Under the pieces are notes generated by a model, which saw nothing but the letters and a program-made list of their open reading frames with translations, was not told where the DNA came from and did not search any database. A stretch of DNA of 64,000 nt from CAVQBJ01 sp963710725 (GTDB lineage Bacteria > Actinomycetota > Thermoleophilia > Solirubrobacterales > Solirubrobacteraceae): the NCBI GenBank assembly GCA_963710725.1, contig CAVQBJ010000008.1, positions 744,001 to 808,000 on the forward strand, read 5' to 3'. This document shows positions 1-8,720 of the stretch, piece after piece (positions within the stretch are counted from its first letter, which is position 1; each line of letters opens with the position of its first letter). Position numbers and translations under genes: made by a program.

Positions 1-425
<425 letters not shown>

Positions 426-546
426 GACGCATCTCCTTGAGGCGACGACAACGAGGATGCCCAGGCGCGCGGCGGTGCGGCAACCGTCGCTTCCCCGTGG
501 TCGCTTCCACGAACAGGCGCCAGTTACGACGGTAGCGACGAGGCTA

Positions 547-1176
547 TCAGGCGTCGTGGCCGCTGCCCAGCGCCTGCGCGACGGCCGTGGGCGAGAGCGC
601 GCCCTCGCGCACGATCGCGTAGCGGCGCTCGCGAGCGTAGGCGCGCAGATCGATCACCGTCGATGCCGTTCCGGGTCGCTCGCCGCCGTCGAGCGCCAGG
701 TCGACGTTCGCGCGCAGTTCCGCGTCGACGTCGCCGAGGCGCCGCACGTCCGGCTCCCCGGAGCGGTTGGCGCTCGATTGCAGCAGCGGCCGAGAGAGCG
801 CCCGCAGCGCGGCGATCGGGCCGTCGAGGCGGGGGACGCGCAGCCCGAGCGTCTCGGGCTGCGGACCGCAGGCGAGCGGGAAGCGCCGCGCCGGGTTGGG
901 CAGCAGCAGCGTCACCGGGCCGGGCAGCAACGCCTCGGCGGCCTCGCGCTCGGCGTCCTCGAGCTCGGGCAGCGCCCGCCAGGCGAGCGCGATCGACGAG
1001 AACAGCACGGCGGCGGGCCGGTCGGGCGGGCGGCCCTTGAGCTCGTACAGCCGCGCGACGGCGGCGGGCTGCTCGGGATCGCAGGCGAGGCCGTAGACCG
1101 TGTCGGCTCCGAACAGGACGACACCCCCGGCCCGCAGGCACTGCTCCAGCGCGCGGACGTCGTCGCCGGTCACCAT
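547..1176 (-). CDS. tsaC: L-threonylcarbamoyladenylate synthase (TsaC/Sua5/YrdC family)
   Basis: Makes threonylcarbamoyl-AMP from threonine, bicarbonate and ATP, the first step of the t6A37 tRNA modification. The 209-residue protein is one YrdC domain without the extra C-terminal Sua5 domain. Visible landmarks are the N-terminal GADTVYGL, the nucleotide-binding KGRPPDRP (about 47-54), LPGPVTL (84-90), SSANRSG (134-140) and ASTVID (171-176). The ATG start lies 6 bp after the prmC stop, which indicates co-translation. The order prfA-prmC-tsaC-glyA is common in Gram-positive bacteria and supports the call. Confidence 0.93.
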   Translation of the reverse strand: MVTGDDVRALEQCLRAGGVVLFGADTVYGLACDPEQPAAVARLYELKGRPPDRPAAVLFSSIALAWRALPELEDAEREAAEALLPGPVTLLLPNPARRFPLACGPQPETLGLRVPRLDGPIAALRALSRPLLQSSANRSGEPDVRRLGDVDAELRANVDLALDGGERPGTASTVIDLRAYARERRYAIVREGALSPTAVAQALGSGHDA

Positions 1177-1182
1177 CGCGCT

Positions 1183-2088
1183 TCAGCGCTCGCCGACGAC
1201 GACGCGCTCGATGCCGGCGAGATCGCGCTCGCGCCGTGTCGCGGCGAACCCCGCCGCGGCGGCCAGGCCGGCCACGGCCCCCGCCTGACCGGCCCCCAGC
1301 TCGACCGCGAGCAGTCGCACGCCCGCGCGGTCCCCGGCCTGCGCGACGAGGCGGCGAAGCACGTCGAGTCCGTCGGCGCCGGCGTACAGCGCGACTGCGG
1401 GCTCATGGCGGGTGATCTCGGGCGCGAGCGTCGCCCGCTCGCCCTCGGCCACGTACGGCGGGTTGGAGAGCACGGCGTCGATCTCCAGGTCGTCGAGGCC
1501 GTCGAGCAGGTCGGCCTCGCGGAAGCGCACGTCGAGCCCGAGGCGCTCGGCGTTCGAGCGGGCCACCGCCAGGGCGCCGGCGCTCACGTCGCTCGCCGCG
1601 ACGTCGAGGTCGGGACGCTCGGCCTTCAGCGCGAGTGCGACCGCGCCGCTGCCGGTGCCGACGTCGAGCACGCGCGCACCATGAGGAAGGTCGAGCGCGA
1701 CCTCGACGAGCAGCTCGGTTTCCGGGCGCGGCACGAGCACCCGCGAATCGACGAGCAGCTCCAGGTCGCGGAACCCCCGGCGGCCGAGGATGTAGGCGAC
1801 CGGCTCACGCGCCTGTGCGCGCCGGCGCACCGCGTCCTGCAGCGCGCGCACGGCCGGCCCGGTGACCTCGAGCGCGTCGTCGACGTAGAGCCGCTCGCGG
1901 GCCACCCCGAGCACGTCGGCCACGAGCAGCTCGGCATCCAGCCGCGGCGTCGGCGACCCGCTCGCGCCGATCGCGGTGGCCGCGCTGCGCACCGCCTCGC
2001 GCGCCGGCGTGCCGGGAAAGGCGCCTCGCCGCCCCGTGGCGCCGGCCCCGGCCGGCGTCGGCCCACCGCCGCGCGGGGGGCTGCTCAC
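1183..2088 (-). CDS. prmC: Peptide chain release factor N5-glutamine methyltransferase
   Basis: Methylates the glutamine of the GGQ motif in release factors, using S-adenosylmethionine. The 301 residues include an N-terminal helical domain (about 30-100), RPETE (121-125), the SAM-binding DVGTGSG (142-148) and the diagnostic NPPYV (209-213) that holds the target glutamine. The GTG start lies 13 bp after the stop of prfA, its own substrate gene, which is the classic prfA-prmC pairing. About 25 residues at the N-terminus exceed the E. coli length and are Gly/Pro/Arg-rich. No later ATG or GTG in this frame would remove them without cutting the domain. Confidence 0.94.
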   Translation of the reverse strand: MSSPPRGGGPTPAGAGATGRRGAFPGTPAREAVRSAATAIGASGSPTPRLDAELLVADVLGVARERLYVDDALEVTGPAVRALQDAVRRRAQAREPVAYILGRRGFRDLELLVDSRVLVPRPETELLVEVALDLPHGARVLDVGTGSGAVALALKAERPDLDVAASDVSAGALAVARSNAERLGLDVRFREADLLDGLDDLEIDAVLSNPPYVAEGERATLAPEITRHEPAVALYAGADGLDVLRRLVAQAGDRAGVRLLAVELGAGQAGAVAGLAAAAGFAATRRERDLAGIERVVVGER

Positions 2089-2101
2089 CGCCGTGCCTCG
2101 G

Positions 2102-3151
2102 TCACACGGCGGCCTGCGCGGCGAGCCGGCGGCGCTTCTCGTCGGAGGCCAGCGCCTCGCTGAACTCGTCGAGATCGCCGGCGAGCACCTGATCGAGGTT
2201 GTGCGCGGTCAGCTTGATGCGGTGGTCGGTGACGCGCCGCTCGCCGTAGTTGTAGGTGCGGATCTTCTCGGCGCGATCGCCGCTTCCCACCTGCGAGCGC
2301 CGGTCGGCGGCCAGCTCGGCCTGCTGCTCGGCGAGCGCCCGCTCGTACAGGCGTGCGCGCAGCACGCGCAGCGCCTTCTCGCGGTTCTGCAGCTGGGACT
2401 TCTCGTCCTGCATGGAGACGACGATGCCGCTCGGCTTGTGCGTGACGCGCACCGCGGAGTCCGTGGTGTTCACGGACTGCCCGCCCGGCCCGGACGAGCG
2501 GTAGACGTCGATCTGCAGGTCGTTGGGGTCGATCTCGACGTCGACGTCCTCGGCCTCGGGAAGCACCGCGACCGTGGCCGTCGACGTGTGGATGCGGCCC
2601 TGCGACTCGGTCACCGGCACCCGCTGCACGCGGTGCGTGCCGCCCTCGTACTTGAAGACCGAATACGCCCCGTCGCCCTTCACGGCGAACGTGTACTTGC
2701 CGTCGCCGACGTCGAGCGCCTCGGTGGCGAAGCCGAGCCGCTCGGCGTACTTGGTGAGCATGCGGTAGACGTCGCCGGCCCACAGCCCGGCCTCGTCGCC
2801 ACCGGCGCCGCCCTGGATCTCGATGATCACGTTCTTGTCGTCGGCGGGATCGCGCTCGACCATCGCCAGGCGGATCTCCTCCTCGATCTCCTCGATGCGC
2901 GCCCGCGCCTCGGCGAGCATCTCTCTCAGCTCCTCGTCGTCGCCGTTCTCGCTGATGAGCTCCTGCGCCCCCGCGGCGTCGTCGGTCGCGCGGCGCCACT
3001 GGGCGGCGAGCCTGGCGGCCGCCTCCAGCTGCCGGTACGCGCGCCCGACCTCGGCGTAGCGGAGGCGATCGCCGATCACCTCCGGATCGGTGATGAGCGC
3101 GGACAGCTCCGCGAAGCGGGCCTCGATCTGTTCGACGAGCTGCTCGATCAT
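2102..3151 (-). CDS. prfA: Peptide chain release factor 1
   Basis: Class I release factor that reads UAA and UAG in the ribosomal A site and triggers peptide hydrolysis. The 349-residue length is normal. The codon-recognition tripeptide is P-V-T at 179-181 (P-x-T class, hence RF1 rather than the SPF of RF2). The catalytic GGQ is at 223-225 inside SSGPGGQSVNTTDSAVR. The N-terminal third is a Glu-rich coiled-coil domain. It is followed closely by prmC. The region upstream, where DUF1385 would normally adjoin, is occupied by a broken uppP fragment and a repeat, so prfA may rely on a promoter there. Confidence 0.97.
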   Translation of the reverse strand: MIEQLVEQIEARFAELSALITDPEVIGDRLRYAEVGRAYRQLEAAARLAAQWRRATDDAAGAQELISENGDDEELREMLAEARARIEEIEEEIRLAMVERDPADDKNVIIEIQGGAGGDEAGLWAGDVYRMLTKYAERLGFATEALDVGDGKYTFAVKGDGAYSVFKYEGGTHRVQRVPVTESQGRIHTSTATVAVLPEAEDVDVEIDPNDLQIDVYRSSGPGGQSVNTTDSAVRVTHKPSGIVVSMQDEKSQLQNREKALRVLRARLYERALAEQQAELAADRRSQVGSGDRAEKIRTYNYGERRVTDHRIKLTAHNLDQVLAGDLDEFSEALASDEKRRRLAAQAAV

Positions 3152-3320
3152 GTCAGCGTCAGTCTATGCCGGCCCCTGGCCGCCCCGGAAGGCTTCGCAG
3201 CATCGATCGCGGCCGGCTACGGTTTCGCCGGCCGAGTACACACGCCGGCGGCTCCCCTCCGTGTACTACCTCGCGAACCTGCACAACGCGGCGGCACCGG
3301 CCGTCGTGCACCCCCTGTCC

Positions 3321-3566
3321 TACTTCCAGGCGGTCGTCCTCGGACTGCTCCTCGAGCACCCCGTGCGCGTCGCCCTCGCCAAGCCCTCGCTTGCGGCGGC
3401 CTTCCTGATGGTCAACGGCGTCGTGCTGATCGGCGCCGAGCGCCTGCGCCGGCGTGCGGAGATCCGCAGCCTCGCGGAGCGCGAGGGCCTCAACCAACAG
3501 GGCTACCGCAAGCTCGACACGCTCCAATACCGCGAGGCGATCGTCGTCGGCAGCTTCCAGTCGACT
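3321..3566 (+). pseudogene. uppP: Fragment of undecaprenyl-diphosphatase (UppP/BacA)
   Basis: About 80 codons on the plus strand read like the middle of UppP, the membrane phosphatase that recycles undecaprenyl pyrophosphate. Seen: GLLLEHPVRVALAKP, then FLMVNGVVLIGAERLRRR, then LDTLQYREAIVVGSFQS. In intact UppP the last segment leads directly into an LPGxSRSG-type active-site motif. Here it breaks off after FQST and continues into unrelated codons, about 10 bp before repeat copy 1 begins. The N-terminal active-site region (EGxTEFLPVSS) is also absent. A GTG at 3261 could start an ORF, but the product would lack both catalytic motifs. It therefore looks like a decayed remnant. Identification is from recall of the family pattern, not a search. 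Confidence 0.6.
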
Positions 3567-3576
3567 GAGCGGCCGC

Positions 3577-3760
3577 GTCACACGACGGTGACCGATGCGC
3601 CCGCCACGTCACGCCGCGCGTCTGCCCGGTGACGGAACCGTTGCGCGAGTGTGCCGCGCGCCGGACGCGGCGACCCCGCACCGCGGGGTGTGGTCCCAAA
3701 TGGACGCCATACGGCACGTAAGGGACCACACCCCCGGCCCGAGGGTCACGCGACGGTCAC
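3577..3760 (-). repeat. Dispersed intergenic repeat, copy 1
   Basis: A 184-bp element that recurs at 34878-35060 in the opposite orientation. Read on the minus strand it starts with GTGACCGTCGCGTGAC and ends with GTCACCGTCGTGTGAC, so its two ends are near-direct repeats of each other (14 of 16). In the middle is a perfect 13-bp stem, GGGGTGTGGTCCC (3685-3697) with its complement at 3722-3734, around a 24-nt loop. The most conserved block, 3608-3652, matches copy 2 at 41 of 45 positions. Several GTCAC/GTGAC pentamers recur along the element. It touches the break point of the uppP fragment. No ORF with a ribosome binding site is evident. Confidence 0.75.
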
Positions 3761-3969
3761 AAGCACGACCTGCACGTCACGCCGGCGTGTCCGCCGCGTC
3801 ACCCGCACACGCCGGCCGCGGCATTTCGACCGGCCGGCGCGGGCCGCGCGGCCCGGCGCGGTGGCGGCGGTGACGCGAGCGCCGCCGCGGCGCGCGCTGG
3901 CGGTCGCACTCCGCCCGTCCCGCGCCAGCCGACGAGCGGACGCGACGGCGCCCGGCCCGCCCAGAACCC

Positions 3970-5010
3970 CTACGCCACGACCTCCACCCCGATCAGGTCG
4001 CCCGCCGCCTGCCCGGGGGTCTCCGCCGCGAGCACCGCGTCGAGCGCGGCGATGGCGACGGCGAGCTGGTCGGCGTCGGGCTCGCGCGTGGTCAGCCGCT
4101 GCAGCTGCAGGCCAGGCCACATCACCCCGCGGACCCAGCCGTGGCGGCGGTACTTCCCGGCCAGCTTGATGAGCTCGAAGGAGATCCCCGCGATGAGCGG
4201 CACGCCGAGGATCCGGGTGGCCACGAGCCAGTACCAGGACGGCAATCCGATCGGGGCGAACACGAAGATCGCCACCACCATCACGATCAGCAGGAAGCTC
4301 GTGCCGCAGCGCGGGTGCAGGCGAGAGAAGCGCTGGGCATTCTCCGGCGTGAGGTCGAGCCCGGCCTCGTAGCAGGAGATCGTCTTGTGCTCGGCGCCGT
4401 GGTACTCGAAGACCCGTCGCAGGTCGGGCAGGCGCGACAGCAGCACGAGGTAGCCGAGGAAGATGGCGGTGCGCACGAGGCCCTCGACGAGCCAGAAGAG
4501 AACCGACGACCCGAGCTGCCCCTTGATGAGGCTCGTCAGGCCGACCGGCAGCAGGAAGAACAGCCCGATCGCGAACAGGATGGCGATGACGACGGTCCCC
4601 GCCCAAGCGCCCCCGGAGATCTCCTGCTCCTCCTCGGGCAGCTGCGCGCTCGCCGACAGGCCGAGCGCGCGAAAGCCGATCACCAGCGACTCCCACAGGG
4701 CGACGACGCCGCGCACGAGCGGCACGCGCAGCCAGCGATGGCGCCGCAGCGCCGACGTGAGCTCGAACGAGCTCACCTGGATCGGGCCGAGCGGAGCCTC
4801 GCCGTCTTCCGTCGCGCCGTCCTCATCCGAGGCATCGGGGGCCCGCACCGCGACCGCCCACGTGCCGACCCCGCGCATCATCACGCCCTCGAGCACCGCC
4901 TGCCCACCGACCGGCGCGTCCCGCGCGGCCATGAGGCCGCGGTCGGTCATCACCGTCGTGTCGTCGTCTGAGGTCGGCGAGGGGTATGTCCCAGCCGCCG
5001 ATCCGGGCAT
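3970..5010 (-). CDS. DUF1385 family membrane protein (YqhQ-like)
   Basis: A 346-residue protein of the DUF1385 family, whose molecular role is not established. Evidence: PVGGQAVLEGVMMRG near the N-terminus and EYHGAEHKTISCYE in the middle, both hallmarks of the family, plus four hydrophobic segments (about 138-158, 170-194, 236-256 and a C-terminal one near YWLVATRILGVPLIAGISF). It sits 5 bp after rpmE. The rpmE-DUF1385-prfA order is shared by many Gram-positive genomes, though here an 818-bp insert separates it from prfA. The true start could instead be the internal ATG at 4950 (MTDRGLMAARDAP), which is closer to family length. Confidence 0.85.
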   Translation of the reverse strand: MPGSAAGTYPSPTSDDDTTVMTDRGLMAARDAPVGGQAVLEGVMMRGVGTWAVAVRAPDASDEDGATEDGEAPLGPIQVSSFELTSALRRHRWLRVPLVRGVVALWESLVIGFRALGLSASAQLPEEEQEISGGAWAGTVVIAILFAIGLFFLLPVGLTSLIKGQLGSSVLFWLVEGLVRTAIFLGYLVLLSRLPDLRRVFEYHGAEHKTISCYEAGLDLTPENAQRFSRLHPRCGTSFLLIVMVVAIFVFAPIGLPSWYWLVATRILGVPLIAGISFELIKLAGKYRRHGWVRGVMWPGLQLQRLTTREPDADQLAVAIAALDAVLAAETPGQAAGDLIGVEVVA

Positions 5011-5015
5011 GAGCG

Positions 5016-5243
5016 TTACTTGGACTGAGAGGCGCGCTGCTGGCGACCCTTCGCCACGCGGCGCTGGAAGCGCTCCACGCGACCACCGGTGTCGATCAGC
5101 TTCTGGCGACCGGTGTAGAACGGGTGGCAGTTCGAGCAGATCTCGACGTGCAGCTCACCCTTGGTCGAGCGCGTCACGAACTCGTTGCCGCAGGTGCAGC
5201 GGACGTGGGACTCGACGTATTCGGGATGGATCTCAGTCTTCAT
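5016..5243 (-). CDS. rpmE: 50S ribosomal protein bL31, zinc-binding form
   Basis: Large-subunit ribosomal protein of 75 residues beginning MKTEIHPEYVESHVRCTCGN. Four cysteines at 16, 18, 36 and 39 match the zinc-binding (C+) paralogue rather than the cysteine-free zinc-starvation form. FYTGRQKLIDTGGRVERF is the usual core, and the tail is basic (KGRQQRASQSK). The longer open frame back to 5294 adds non-homologous residues, so the ATG at 5243 was chosen. It leads the DUF1385 gene with a 5-bp gap. Confidence 0.97.
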   Translation of the reverse strand: MKTEIHPEYVESHVRCTCGNEFVTRSTKGELHVEICSNCHPFYTGRQKLIDTGGRVERFQRRVAKGRQQRASQSK

Positions 5244-5310
5244 CGCGCCGACCAGTTTAGCGGGCGGACGCCGGGCGCCCGGCCAGGCGTCCACCCGCCG
5301 ACGAGCGGCG

Positions 5311-6090
5311 TCAGGGCGTCGCCGTCGCGAGCGGGCAGGCCACCGTCTTGGGCAGGCCGCCGCCGGGAGCCTCGCTGAGCGCGTTCTGCGGATCGATCGT
5401 CACCGTGACCGAGCTGCCTGCCGTGCAGCGCGGGGCGACCACCGGCAGGATGGTGCGCGTCCCCGCCGCGAGCGACTGCACGACGAGATCGGGCTGCGGC
5501 GTTCCGTTGACGGTGAGCGCGACGTCGAACGGTCCGGCCGGCCCGCGCCCCTCGTTGACGAGCGCGATCGCGTACTGCGCATCGAGCGAGCCGGCGGACG
5601 GCGTGATGGCGACCGTCGCCACGGCGAGCAGCGGACGCTCGTCGGGCTGCACGCAGATCGGCGTCAGCCGCGTCAGCTGGCGCAGGACGCGCCCATGGGC
5701 GTCGAGCCAGCGGTAGTCGATCGAGGCGCGGAACCGGCCCGGGGCCGGGAGGTTCGTGAACTGGCGCACGTCGCGGTAGATCTGTACGCCCGGGGCCGAG
5801 CCTCGCCACGTGCCGAGCCCCGGGGCACTGACCGGCGCGAAGCCCGACGCCGGCGACACGCTCTCGAGCAGGTCGATGCGCATCTGCATGACGCTGCTCG
5901 CCGCCGTGGCCACCATCTGCCCCGAGAACGTGGCCGAGCGGTCGGCCTGGTCGGCGGCCGCCTGACAGGCGACGAGCGACGCCGTCGCGGCCCCCGGAGA
6001 CCGTCCCGAGGCCTGCGCGAACGCGGGTGCGGGGCTCAGTCCGCAAAGCCCGAGAAACAGGAATATGGCCGCGCGACGCGAATGCGACAT
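5311..6090 (-). CDS. Exported protein of unknown function, CARDB-like C-terminal half
   Basis: The 259-residue product has a clear signal peptide (basic start MSHSRRA, hydrophobic core, AFAQA cleavage region near residue 26). The mature part has few recognisable motifs. The C-terminal ~110 residues (from PLLAVATVAITPSAGSL) look like a beta-sandwich with the pattern of CARDB domains: alternating hydrophobic strands, ALVNEGRGPAGPFDV, then VAPRCTAGSSVTVTIDP. Three cysteines in the mature region could form a disulfide. It is divergent from the CAP-domain gene with about 197 bp between them. Secretion is well supported; the function is unknown. Confidence 0.7.
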   Translation of the reverse strand: MSHSRRAAIFLFLGLCGLSPAPAFAQASGRSPGAATASLVACQAAADQADRSATFSGQMVATAASSVMQMRIDLLESVSPASGFAPVSAPGLGTWRGSAPGVQIYRDVRQFTNLPAPGRFRASIDYRWLDAHGRVLRQLTRLTPICVQPDERPLLAVATVAITPSAGSLDAQYAIALVNEGRGPAGPFDVALTVNGTPQPDLVVQSLAAGTRTILPVVAPRCTAGSSVTVTIDPQNALSEAPGGGLPKTVACPLATATP

Positions 6091-6287
6091 TCGCCACCGC
6101 TAACACCTGCCGCCCGGCGATGTTTCGTCGCCGTCGGATCCGCGTGCACGACATTCGGTCCGGACGCCCCGTACACTGCCACGCCAAGCAGGACGAGAAC
6201 GGAAGCGTCGTGGGCCGAGGGAGTGGTGCGACGCGACCGTTGCCTGCCGTACTCCGCCCGACCCCAGGAGAGCGAGAGCACACGGAC

Positions 6288-6893
6288 ATGCCCACCACTC
6301 CCTCATCGATCGCGGCGCGATTGCGGCGCCGGCGCTGGCCCTGGATGCTCGTCGCCGGCCCCCTGCTCGCGACCGCGCTGCCGGCCGCCGCGCCGGCCGA
6401 GCGCCCGGCCGGGGCGCACGAGAGCATCGCCTGCGCGAACCAGAGCCTCGTGCCCACGGCGCACGACACCGCTCAGGTGAGCGGCGCCATCGTCTGCCTC
6501 ATTAATGCGATCCGCTCGCGCTACGGCCTCCAGCCGCTGCTTCCCAACCGCGCGCTCAACACCTCGGCGATGAACCACTCGCGCGACATGGTCGCCAACG
6601 ACTACTTCAGCCACGACTCGCCTTCGGGCCGCACGCCCGCGCAGCGGATGCGCGATAACGGCGCCCCGTGCTCGCAGGGCTGCGCCCTCGGTGAGAACAT
6701 CGCGTGGGCGTCGGGCTCGCTGTCGACGCCGACGGCGATCGTGCAGGCCTGGATGAGCTCGCCCGGGCACCGCGCGAACATCCTCGACCCCCTCTTCCGC
6801 TACGAGGGCGTCGGCGTCGCCGACGGCTCGCCGGCGATGCTCGACCATAACGGGCTGCCCGGCACGACGGTCACCGAGGACTTCGTGTCTTAA
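6288..6893 (+). CDS. Secreted CAP (SCP/PR-1) domain protein
   Basis: A 201-residue exported protein: basic N-terminus RLRRRRWPW, hydrophobic signal segment and AAAPAERPA, then a CAP domain. Domain evidence: INAIRSRYGLQPLLPNRALNTSAMNHSRDM, NDYFSHDSPSGRTPAQRM, LGENIAWASGS and WMSSPGHRANILDPLF, which is the usual bacterial SCP pattern with paired His/Glu residues. A CAACEG-like C-terminal segment is missing and the protein ends at VTEDFVS. Bacterial CAP proteins are extracellular with mostly unknown roles. The start at MPTTPSS was chosen because it gives a clean signal peptide; AGGAG lies rather far upstream, so the start is not certain. Confidence 0.85.
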   Translation: MPTTPSSIAARLRRRRWPWMLVAGPLLATALPAAAPAERPAGAHESIACANQSLVPTAHDTAQVSGAIVCLINAIRSRYGLQPLLPNRALNTSAMNHSRDMVANDYFSHDSPSGRTPAQRMRDNGAPCSQGCALGENIAWASGSLSTPTAIVQAWMSSPGHRANILDPLFRYEGVGVADGSPAMLDHNGLPGTTVTEDFVS

Positions 6894-6960
6894 GGGGAAA
6901 GGGCCGCCCACCGCCCCGGGACGCCCGCGCGGGTCTCCCGGAGCGAGCGGTGAGCGCCAG

Positions 6961-8715
6961 TCAGTTGATCTGGTACAACGGGCCGTCGCCGCCCTCGGGC
7001 GGCGTCAGTCGTCCGCCCTTGGCCGTGATCGCCCCGCACTGCACGCAGTTGGTGTAGTTGACGGTGAGGTGGACCGGGCCCTCCTCGGGGGCGTCGTCGG
7101 GGATCTCGTACACGCCGGCCGGGCACATCCACACCCACGTCTCCGCGAGCGTGCGCGGGACGTGCTTCTGGATGCGGATGTGGTTCGGCGCGTCGTCGCG
7201 GGTCGCGTTACCGGTGATGAACACCGACGACAGCTTGTCGAAGGTGTACTTGCCGTCCGGCTTGGGGTAGCCGTCCTTGGTGTCGCCGACGAACATCTCC
7301 TCCTCGTCGTCGCGATGCCACTCCAGACGGCCGGGCGGGACCTTGCCCTTGGTCATGATCGCCGCTCCGGAGAGCGGACCGCCGGCGATGAAACCCTTCT
7401 GCAGCGGCTGGCGCACGTTGCGCACCTGGTAGAGCTCCTTGCCCGTGAGCGACTCCTCGAGTGCCTCCTCGTAGGCGTCGAACGAGCTCTCGCCGCGCTT
7501 GAGCGCGGCGTAGATCGCCTCGGCGGCGAGCTTGCCCGAATTGATGCAGTGGTGCACGCCCTTCAGCGCCGCCGCGTCGACGAGGCCGGCGCTGTCGCCG
7601 ACGAGCACCGCGCCGGGCATGGTCAGCTTCGGCACCGACCAGTAGCCGCCGCCGGGGAGCGCCTTGGCCCCCCAGGCGATGCGTTCGCCGCCTTCGAGGA
7701 TCCCGCGCACGAGCGGATGCGTCTTGAACTGCTGGAGCAGGTCGTGGGCCGAGGTCGTGGCGTCGCGATAGTCGAGGTCGACGACGAAGCCGATCGAGAC
7801 GAGGTCCTCGCCGGTCTTCTCGTTCTTCATCGGGTACAGCCACGTGCCGCCGATCTGGCCGTACTTGCTGGACAGGTGAAGCGGCCACGGGCCGAGCGTG
7901 TGGATGACCCGGTCGAGCGCCTGCGGAACCTTCCACACCTCCTTGACGCCGAGCTCCCAGACCTGCGGCTCGCGATTCTTGGCGAGGTCGAACTCGCGGA
8001 TCGCGGCGCCGGTGAGGTGGCCCCAGCAGCCCTCGGCGAGCACCGTGGCCTGCGCCTTGATGTCCGAGCCGGGCTCGAAGTTGCCGAGCTCCTCGCCTTC
8101 CTTGCCGCGGCCCTTGTCGCCCGAGCGCACGCCGAGGACGCGGCCCTCGTCGACGATCAGCTGCGTGGCCGAGGTCTCGGTGAGGATGTAGGCTCCGGCC
8201 TCCTCGGCCAGGCGCTGCTGGAAGCGGGCGAGCGCCGACACCGAGATGACTTCGTTGCCGTGGTTCTTGAAGTTCGGCGGCACCGGGACGACCTTGAAGT
8301 GGCGCTTGCCGTTGGGCAGCGCGTAGACCGCCTCCTTGGTCACCTCGCCGAAGGCGAAGCCCTCCTCGCGCCACTGCTCGCGGGTCATGTCCGGAAAGAG
8401 CTCCTGCAGCGGGCCCGGGCGCATGACGGCGCCCGAGAGGTTGTGCCCGCCACACGTCTTCGCCTTCTCGATCACCGCGACCGGCACCTCGCCGAGGCGC
8501 TCCATCGTCTCGGGATCGTCGGCCAGCAGCGCCAGCAGCCGATTCGCGCAGGCCAGGCCGGCCGTGCCCCCGCCGACGATCGCCACGCCGACCTCGATGA
8601 GCTCGTCCTCGGGGTCGAGGCCGTGCTTGATGAACTCCTTCTGCGGGTCGACGGGCGGCGGGAAGGCCGCCGGAACGACCCTCCCGTTATTGCTGTGGCC
8701 GTGTCCTCCCGACAC
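6961..8715 (-). CDS. Electron transfer flavoprotein:quinone oxidoreductase
   Basis: Passes electrons from reduced EtfAB to membrane quinone. The 584-residue protein has an N-terminal FAD-binding VAIVGGGTAGLACANRLL, the CGGHNLSGAVMRPGPL block, MPGAVLVGDSAGLVDAAALKGVHH and a C-terminal iron-sulfur segment. In that segment Cys531 (CPAGVYE), Cys557 and Cys560 (NCVQC) are present, but the position of the fourth ligand is Ile563. The GTG start lies 5 nt after the etfA stop, so the three ETF genes form one minus-strand unit. The frame stays open upstream across etfA, giving a false 929-codon ORF; the start chosen is the first possible one after the etfA stop. Confidence 0.93.
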   Translation of the reverse strand: MSGGHGHSNNGRVVPAAFPPPVDPQKEFIKHGLDPEDELIEVGVAIVGGGTAGLACANRLLALLADDPETMERLGEVPVAVIEKAKTCGGHNLSGAVMRPGPLQELFPDMTREQWREEGFAFGEVTKEAVYALPNGKRHFKVVPVPPNFKNHGNEVISVSALARFQQRLAEEAGAYILTETSATQLIVDEGRVLGVRSGDKGRGKEGEELGNFEPGSDIKAQATVLAEGCWGHLTGAAIREFDLAKNREPQVWELGVKEVWKVPQALDRVIHTLGPWPLHLSSKYGQIGGTWLYPMKNEKTGEDLVSIGFVVDLDYRDATTSAHDLLQQFKTHPLVRGILEGGERIAWGAKALPGGGYWSVPKLTMPGAVLVGDSAGLVDAAALKGVHHCINSGKLAAEAIYAALKRGESSFDAYEEALEESLTGKELYQVRNVRQPLQKGFIAGGPLSGAAIMTKGKVPPGRLEWHRDDEEEMFVGDTKDGYPKPDGKYTFDKLSSVFITGNATRDDAPNHIRIQKHVPRTLAETWVWMCPAGVYEIPDDAPEEGPVHLTVNYTNCVQCGAITAKGGRLTPPEGGDGPLYQIN

Positions 8716-8720
8716 GGCGA

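Larger units (their letters stand above)
3152..3969. other. Gene-poor insert between prfA and the DUF1385 gene
   Basis: This 818-bp stretch splits the otherwise compact rpmE-DUF1385-prfA-prmC cluster. It holds a short plus-strand fragment resembling undecaprenyl-diphosphatase (about 3321-3566), then copy 1 of a dispersed repeat (3577-3760). The last ~200 bp (3761-3969) are extremely GC-rich with many CCGGCC-type inverted repeats, and I see no gene or promoter in them. The open frames crossing the whole stretch have atypical Arg/Pro-rich composition and are judged non-coding. Confidence 0.6.

Noticed and set aside
3490..3729. A small conserved protein encoded by both repeat copies (shared peptide pattern HSR..VTG.TRGVT)
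   Set aside because: The similarity follows the DNA repeat boundaries and spans conserved non-coding stems. No start with a ribosome site is shared, and the frames continue into unrelated sequence on both sides.
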